Below, piece by piece: positions 6,004-7,897 of a stretch of 7,897 nt of DNA (its first letter is position 1; each line of letters starts with the position of its first letter). The DNA lies in assembly GCA_022839445.1 (NCBI GenBank), contig JALHFC010000043.1, positions 1 through 7,897 on the forward strand, written 5' to 3'. The position numbers and the translations under genes were made by a program. The DNA is from Pelotomaculum sp. (GTDB taxonomy: Bacteria; Bacillota; Desulfotomaculia; Desulfotomaculales; Pelotomaculaceae). Under the pieces are notes generated by a model. That model had not been told where the DNA came from. It saw only the letters and a program-made list of their open reading frames with translations, and did no database searches.

Positions 6004-6009
6004 AAATGA

Positions 6010-6243
6010 ATGGAATTAGGAGCCGGCGCTGCCCTAGGAGCAGCCATTGCTGTGGGCTTAGGTGCCCTCGGAGCTGGTATCGGTGACGGTATGGTTACCG
6101 GCAATGCCGTCCAAGCTCTTGCCCGTCAACCGGAAGCTAGAGGTTCTGTTTTGACCACCATGTTTATTTCTGTCGGTCTGATCGAAGCTCTGCCCATCAT
6201 TGGGGTCGTTATTGCCTTCATCCTTTTGGGGAAAGTTTCCTAG
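6010..6243 (+). CDS. atpE: F1Fo ATP synthase subunit c
   Basis: This 77-residue proteolipid is a two-helix hairpin that forms the rotating membrane ring. Helix 1 (about 6-30) is Gly/Ala-rich (GLGALGAGIGDG), the polar loop is ARQPEARG (38-45), and helix 2 (about 48-74) holds the ion-carrying glutamate E59 in GLIEALPIIG. Residues after E59 are Ala-Leu rather than Ser/Thr, so the Na+ signature of Ilyobacter-type rings is absent and H+ coupling is likely. D26 in GIGDG sits where Na+ types have Gln and Bacillus PS3 has Asn; mycobacterial subunit c also has Asp there. The hairpin is short and starts almost directly with the membrane helix, as in Bacillus PS3. An unusually long gap of 257 bases follows before atpF. 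Confidence 0.97.
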   Translation: MELGAGAALGAAIAVGLGALGAGIGDGMVTGNAVQALARQPEARGSVLTTMFISVGLIEALPIIGVVIAFILLGKVS

Positions 6244-6278
6244 TGAGTGGATTGCGCATTGCGACAAAAAAAGGCATA

Positions 6279-6461
6279 GCAAATTGGCAGTTGGACGTGA
6301 GCCGTTAGTCGTGGGATGGATCAGGAATCCGGATTTGACGGATTCCTGTTACTCCAGCGGTTGGAATTCCCGAACTATTTAAGTTGTATACAGTGTCATA
6401 TTTTTTAAAAAAGTTGGATAACATCCCACGCATCACGTCTCACGTTAGCGCCTGCTATTGC
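6279..6461. repeat. MITE-like imperfect inverted-repeat element between atpE and atpF
   Basis: The arms are 6279-6318 and 6422-6461. CGTGGGATG (6310-6318) is the reverse complement of 6422-6430, and ACGTGA (6295-6300) that of 6440-6445. Both pairs are separated by 9 bases on each side, giving 20 of 24 paired positions. Farther out, GCAAATTGGCAG (6279-6290 region) resembles the complement of CTGCTATTGC (6452-6461) with a two-base gap. Between the arms lie a perfect 10-bp hairpin (6322-6348), GGAATTCC (6363-6370) and TTTTTTAAAAAA (6401-6412). No gene is present. The length, arms and lack of coding suggest a degenerate small non-autonomous element or an intergenic repeat. No clear target-site duplication was found. 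Confidence 0.45.
6322..6348 (+). other. Perfect 10-bp hairpin in the atpE-atpF gap
   Basis: CAGGAATCCG (6322-6331) and CGGATTCCTG (6339-6348) are perfect reverse complements with a 7-base loop GATTTGA. In RNA this would be a stable stem. It lacks a following T-run, so it is not a standard intrinsic terminator. It could protect the 3' end of atpE message, mark a processing site, or be the core of the surrounding inverted-repeat element. Confidence 0.6.
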
Positions 6462-6486
6462 CTTCCTTTTGTCCACAGGGAGATGG

Positions 6487-6495
6487 AAGGAGGGG
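6487..6495 (+). promoter_or_regulatory. atpF ribosome binding site
   Basis: AAGGAGGGG, with AAGGAGG ending 7 bases before GTG 6501, sets the atpF start. It rules out a longer reading from a TTG at 6384 that would run through the inverted-repeat arm. Confidence 0.75.
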
Positions 6496-6500
6496 AACTA

Positions 6501-6986
6501 GTGTTAGAGTTTAATGCAACTCTGCTTGCGCAGATAGCTGACTTTATTATTTTGTTAATTTTCTTGCGACTGGTGGCTTATAAGCCTTTGTCGAAATTGC
6601 TGGCCAACCGGTCAGAGCATATAGCCAGTAACATTGCCGCTGCCGAGCAAGAAAGGCAGGAGGCCCAGCAGCTCAAAGCCGGATATGAGGCTGAAATGCG
6701 CCGTGCCCGGGGGCAGGCCCAGGATATCGTTCAAAAGGCCACCAAGGCGGGTGAAGATCAGGCTCTGGAAATCATCGAAAGCGCTAAGAATGAAGCGGTT
6801 AGGATTAAGGACGCCGCTCTTGCGGAGATTGCGCGTGAAAAACAAAAGGCTGTTGTGGAGCTGCGTGACCAGGTTGCTTCCCTGTCCGTACTGGTTGCCG
6901 GTAAGATCATTGGTAAGAAGATGACCGACCAAATCCAGCACAGCATGATTAAGGACTTCATTAAAGAGGCAGGGGAATTGCAATGA
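6501..6986 (+). CDS. atpF: F1Fo ATP synthase subunit b
   Basis: Subunit b is the peripheral stalk that holds the F1 head against the a subunit. The GTG start gives 161 residues, a typical length. It begins MLEFNATLLAQIADFIILLIFL, with one membrane helix (about 6-24) and the conserved basic/aromatic exit RLVAYKPL. A long, highly charged, Ala/Glu/Lys/Arg-rich helix follows (about 35-140), as expected for the right-handed coiled-coil dimer. The C-terminal region (VLVAGKIIGKKM, then the DFIKEAGEL end) binds delta. The gene overlaps atpH by ATGA. Only one b gene is visible, so the stalk is probably a b homodimer. The upstream 257-base gap is unusual for this operon and contains an inverted-repeat element. 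Confidence 0.95.
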   Translation: MLEFNATLLAQIADFIILLIFLRLVAYKPLSKLLANRSEHIASNIAAAEQERQEAQQLKAGYEAEMRRARGQAQDIVQKATKAGEDQALEIIESAKNEAVRIKDAALAEIAREKQKAVVELRDQVASLSVLVAGKIIGKKMTDQIQHSMIKDFIKEAGELQ

Positions 6987-7543
6987 TGGGAGGGCCTGTA
7001 GCGGGGCGTTACGCTGCGGCGTTGTATGATATCGCCAAAGAAAAGGGTTTGCCGAAGGGCAAAAGTGTGGTAGACAAGATTGAAGGAGAACTAAAAGCGA
7101 TTGAAGCAATTCTGAAAGAAAACGCTGATCTGCAAAAATTGCTTTACCACCCCCAGATAACTCCTGCAGACAAGAAGGAATTGTTACGCAAGCTGTTTGA
7201 AGGAAAGATCTCCGATGTAACAGGTAACTTTCTTGCCTTGTTGGTTGACCGCCGGCGGGAAATATATTTTGAGGCCATTGTAGCTGAGTTTGTCGCTCTG
7301 GCCAATGCCGGCAGGAACATCATTGCGGCCAGTGTGGCCACGGCGGTTGAATTGGACGATAAGGAAAAGGGTGAGCTAAATAAGATTTTAGCTAGACTGA
7401 CCGGCAAAGAAGTGCGGACCTCTTATACTGTGGACCAGTCTTTGATTGGCGGGGTCACGGTGCGTATGGGGGATAAAATTATTGACGGCAGTGTCAGGAC
7501 CAGATTGGCTACCCTTAAAGAACGCCTTAAGGCAACAAGTTAA
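6983..7543 (+). CDS. atpH: F1Fo ATP synthase subunit delta
   Basis: Delta (OSCP-like) joins the b stalk to the top of the F1 head. The 186 residues are the usual length. The N-terminal helical domain begins VAGRYAAALYDIAKEKG (6-22), and LYHPQITPADKKELL (54-68) is typical of its central helices. The C-terminal family signature DQSLIGGVTVRMGDKIIDGSVRTRL (151-175) is intact. The ATG at 6983 overlaps the atpF stop (ATGA), so translation is probably coupled; a second ATG at 6986 is equally possible and would drop one residue. AGGGGAA (6971-6977) is the ribosome binding site, inside atpF. Confidence 0.95.
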   Translation: MMGGPVAGRYAAALYDIAKEKGLPKGKSVVDKIEGELKAIEAILKENADLQKLLYHPQITPADKKELLRKLFEGKISDVTGNFLALLVDRRREIYFEAIVAEFVALANAGRNIIAASVATAVELDDKEKGELNKILARLTGKEVRTSYTVDQSLIGGVTVRMGDKIIDGSVRTRLATLKERLKATS

Positions 7544-7565
7544 CTAGATAGGGGTGAACCAGTAG

Positions 7566-7897
7566 ATGAATTTGCGACCTGAAGAAATCAGTTCAATTAT
7601 AAGACAACAGATAGACAAGTACCAGGCACAAGTCGAGATGACCGATGTCGGTACCGTTATCCAGGTCGGTGACGGTATCGCCCGTGTGTACGGCCTGATG
7701 GATTGTATGTCCATGGAACTGCTGGAATTCCCCGGCGGCGTGCTGGGGATGGCCCTCAACCTGGAAGAGGACAACATCGGCTGCGTTATTCTCGGACCAT
7801 ATAAACATATTAAAGAGGGTGACACTGTCAAGCGTACCGGCCGGATTGTGTCCGTGCCCGTAGGCGACGCCCTGATCGGGCGGGTAGTGGACCCGCT
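7566..7897 (+). CDS. atpA: F1Fo ATP synthase subunit alpha (N-terminal part, runs off the right edge)
   Basis: The frame is open from ATG 7566 to the window end, giving the first 110 residues of alpha, a regulatory nucleotide-binding subunit of the F1 head. It starts MNLRPEEISSIIRQQIDKY, the N-terminal helix that contacts delta. The beta-barrel domain follows: VGTVIQVGDGIARVYGL (28-44), MELLEFPGGVLGMALNLEEDNIG (50-72) and VPVGDALIGRVVDPL (97-111, the last codon partial), the conserved lead-in to the nucleotide-binding domain. The P-loop lies beyond the edge. AGGGGTGA (7550-7557) lies 8 bases before the ATG. It is 22 bases from the atpH stop, in normal operon order; gamma, beta and epsilon are expected downstream. 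Confidence 0.97.
   Translation, partial: MNLRPEEISSIIRQQIDKYQAQVEMTDVGTVIQVGDGIARVYGLMDCMSMELLEFPGGVLGMALNLEEDNIGCVILGPYKHIKEGDTVKRTGRIVSVPVGDALIGRVVDP

Noticed and set aside
6010..6243. Na+-coupled subunit c
   Set aside because: The residues after E59 are Ala-Leu rather than Ser/Thr, and the Gln of the Na+ signature is replaced by Asp; H+ coupling is the simpler reading.
6401..6412. TTTTTTAAAAAA palindrome as a terminator or operator
   Set aside because: A 12-base A/T palindrome has no loop and little RNA stability, and such runs are common in AT-rich gaps; noted only as part of the surrounding element.
6384..6500. N-terminal extension of atpF from TTG 6384
   Set aside because: It reads through the arm of the inverted-repeat element and through the strong AAGGAGGGG site; the conserved b-subunit start is at GTG 6501.
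1..7897. CRISPR arrays, tRNA or rRNA genes, transposase genes, phage or defence genes
   Set aside because: No regularly spaced direct repeats, cloverleaf or rRNA-like sequences, and no frame resembling recombinase, phage or defence proteins were seen.

Overview
The window is a housekeeping region from a low-to-moderate GC, probably anaerobic and spore-forming Firmicute. A Clostridia/Peptococcaceae-type organism (Pelotomaculum/Desulfotomaculum-like) fits best. This rests on protein flavour, strong AGGAGG-type ribosome binding sites, frequent GTG/TTG starts, a Spo0A-box-like site before rpiB, and gene order. In Bacillus subtilis the order is ywlE-rpiB(ywlF)-ywlG-glyA-upp-atp. Clostridia commonly carry dCMP deaminase and a UDP-GlcNAc 2-epimerase just before the atp operon, as here. 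The taxonomic call is inference; no rRNA is present. All supported genes are on the + strand.

Layout. 1-204 is the C-terminal end of a low-molecular-weight phosphatase (YwlE family), cut by the left edge. 205-345 is an AT-rich gap with a 12-bp palindrome and a Spo0A-box-like site. 346-804 is rpiB, with a terminator-like hairpin over its stop codon. 837-2084 is glyA. 2148-2669 is a dCMP deaminase gene and 2676-2987 a MazG-like gene coupled to it. 2988-3136 is an AT-rich gap. 3137-4282 is wecB/mnaA (TTG start), followed by an A/T-only terminator-like hairpin. 4283-4470 is a gap with an orphan Shine-Dalgarno sequence and a perfect -10-like hexamer. From 4471 to the right edge runs the F1Fo ATP synthase operon: atpZ-like, atpI, atpB (a), atpE (c), atpF (b), atpH (delta) and the first 110 codons of atpA (alpha). 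The remaining F1 genes must lie beyond the edge. No gene-free stretch exceeds 300 bases; the longest is the 257-base atpE-atpF gap.

How the genes fit together. rpiB, glyA and the deaminase/MazG pair serve pentose phosphate, one-carbon and deoxynucleotide metabolism. dCMP deaminase makes dUMP for thymidylate synthase, and GlyA makes the methylene-tetrahydrofolate used in that step. WecB/MnaA supplies UDP-ManNAc for cell-wall polymers. The atp genes build the membrane sector in the usual order, then the stalk and catalytic head.

I found no undescribed multi-gene system. The most unusual item is a roughly 180-bp imperfect inverted-repeat element, with a perfect 10-bp hairpin inside it, sitting between atpE and atpF. 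Smaller items are the Asp/Glu pair in subunit c, the terminator-like hairpin abutting the glyA ribosome binding site, and the orphan ribosome binding site ahead of the atp operon.
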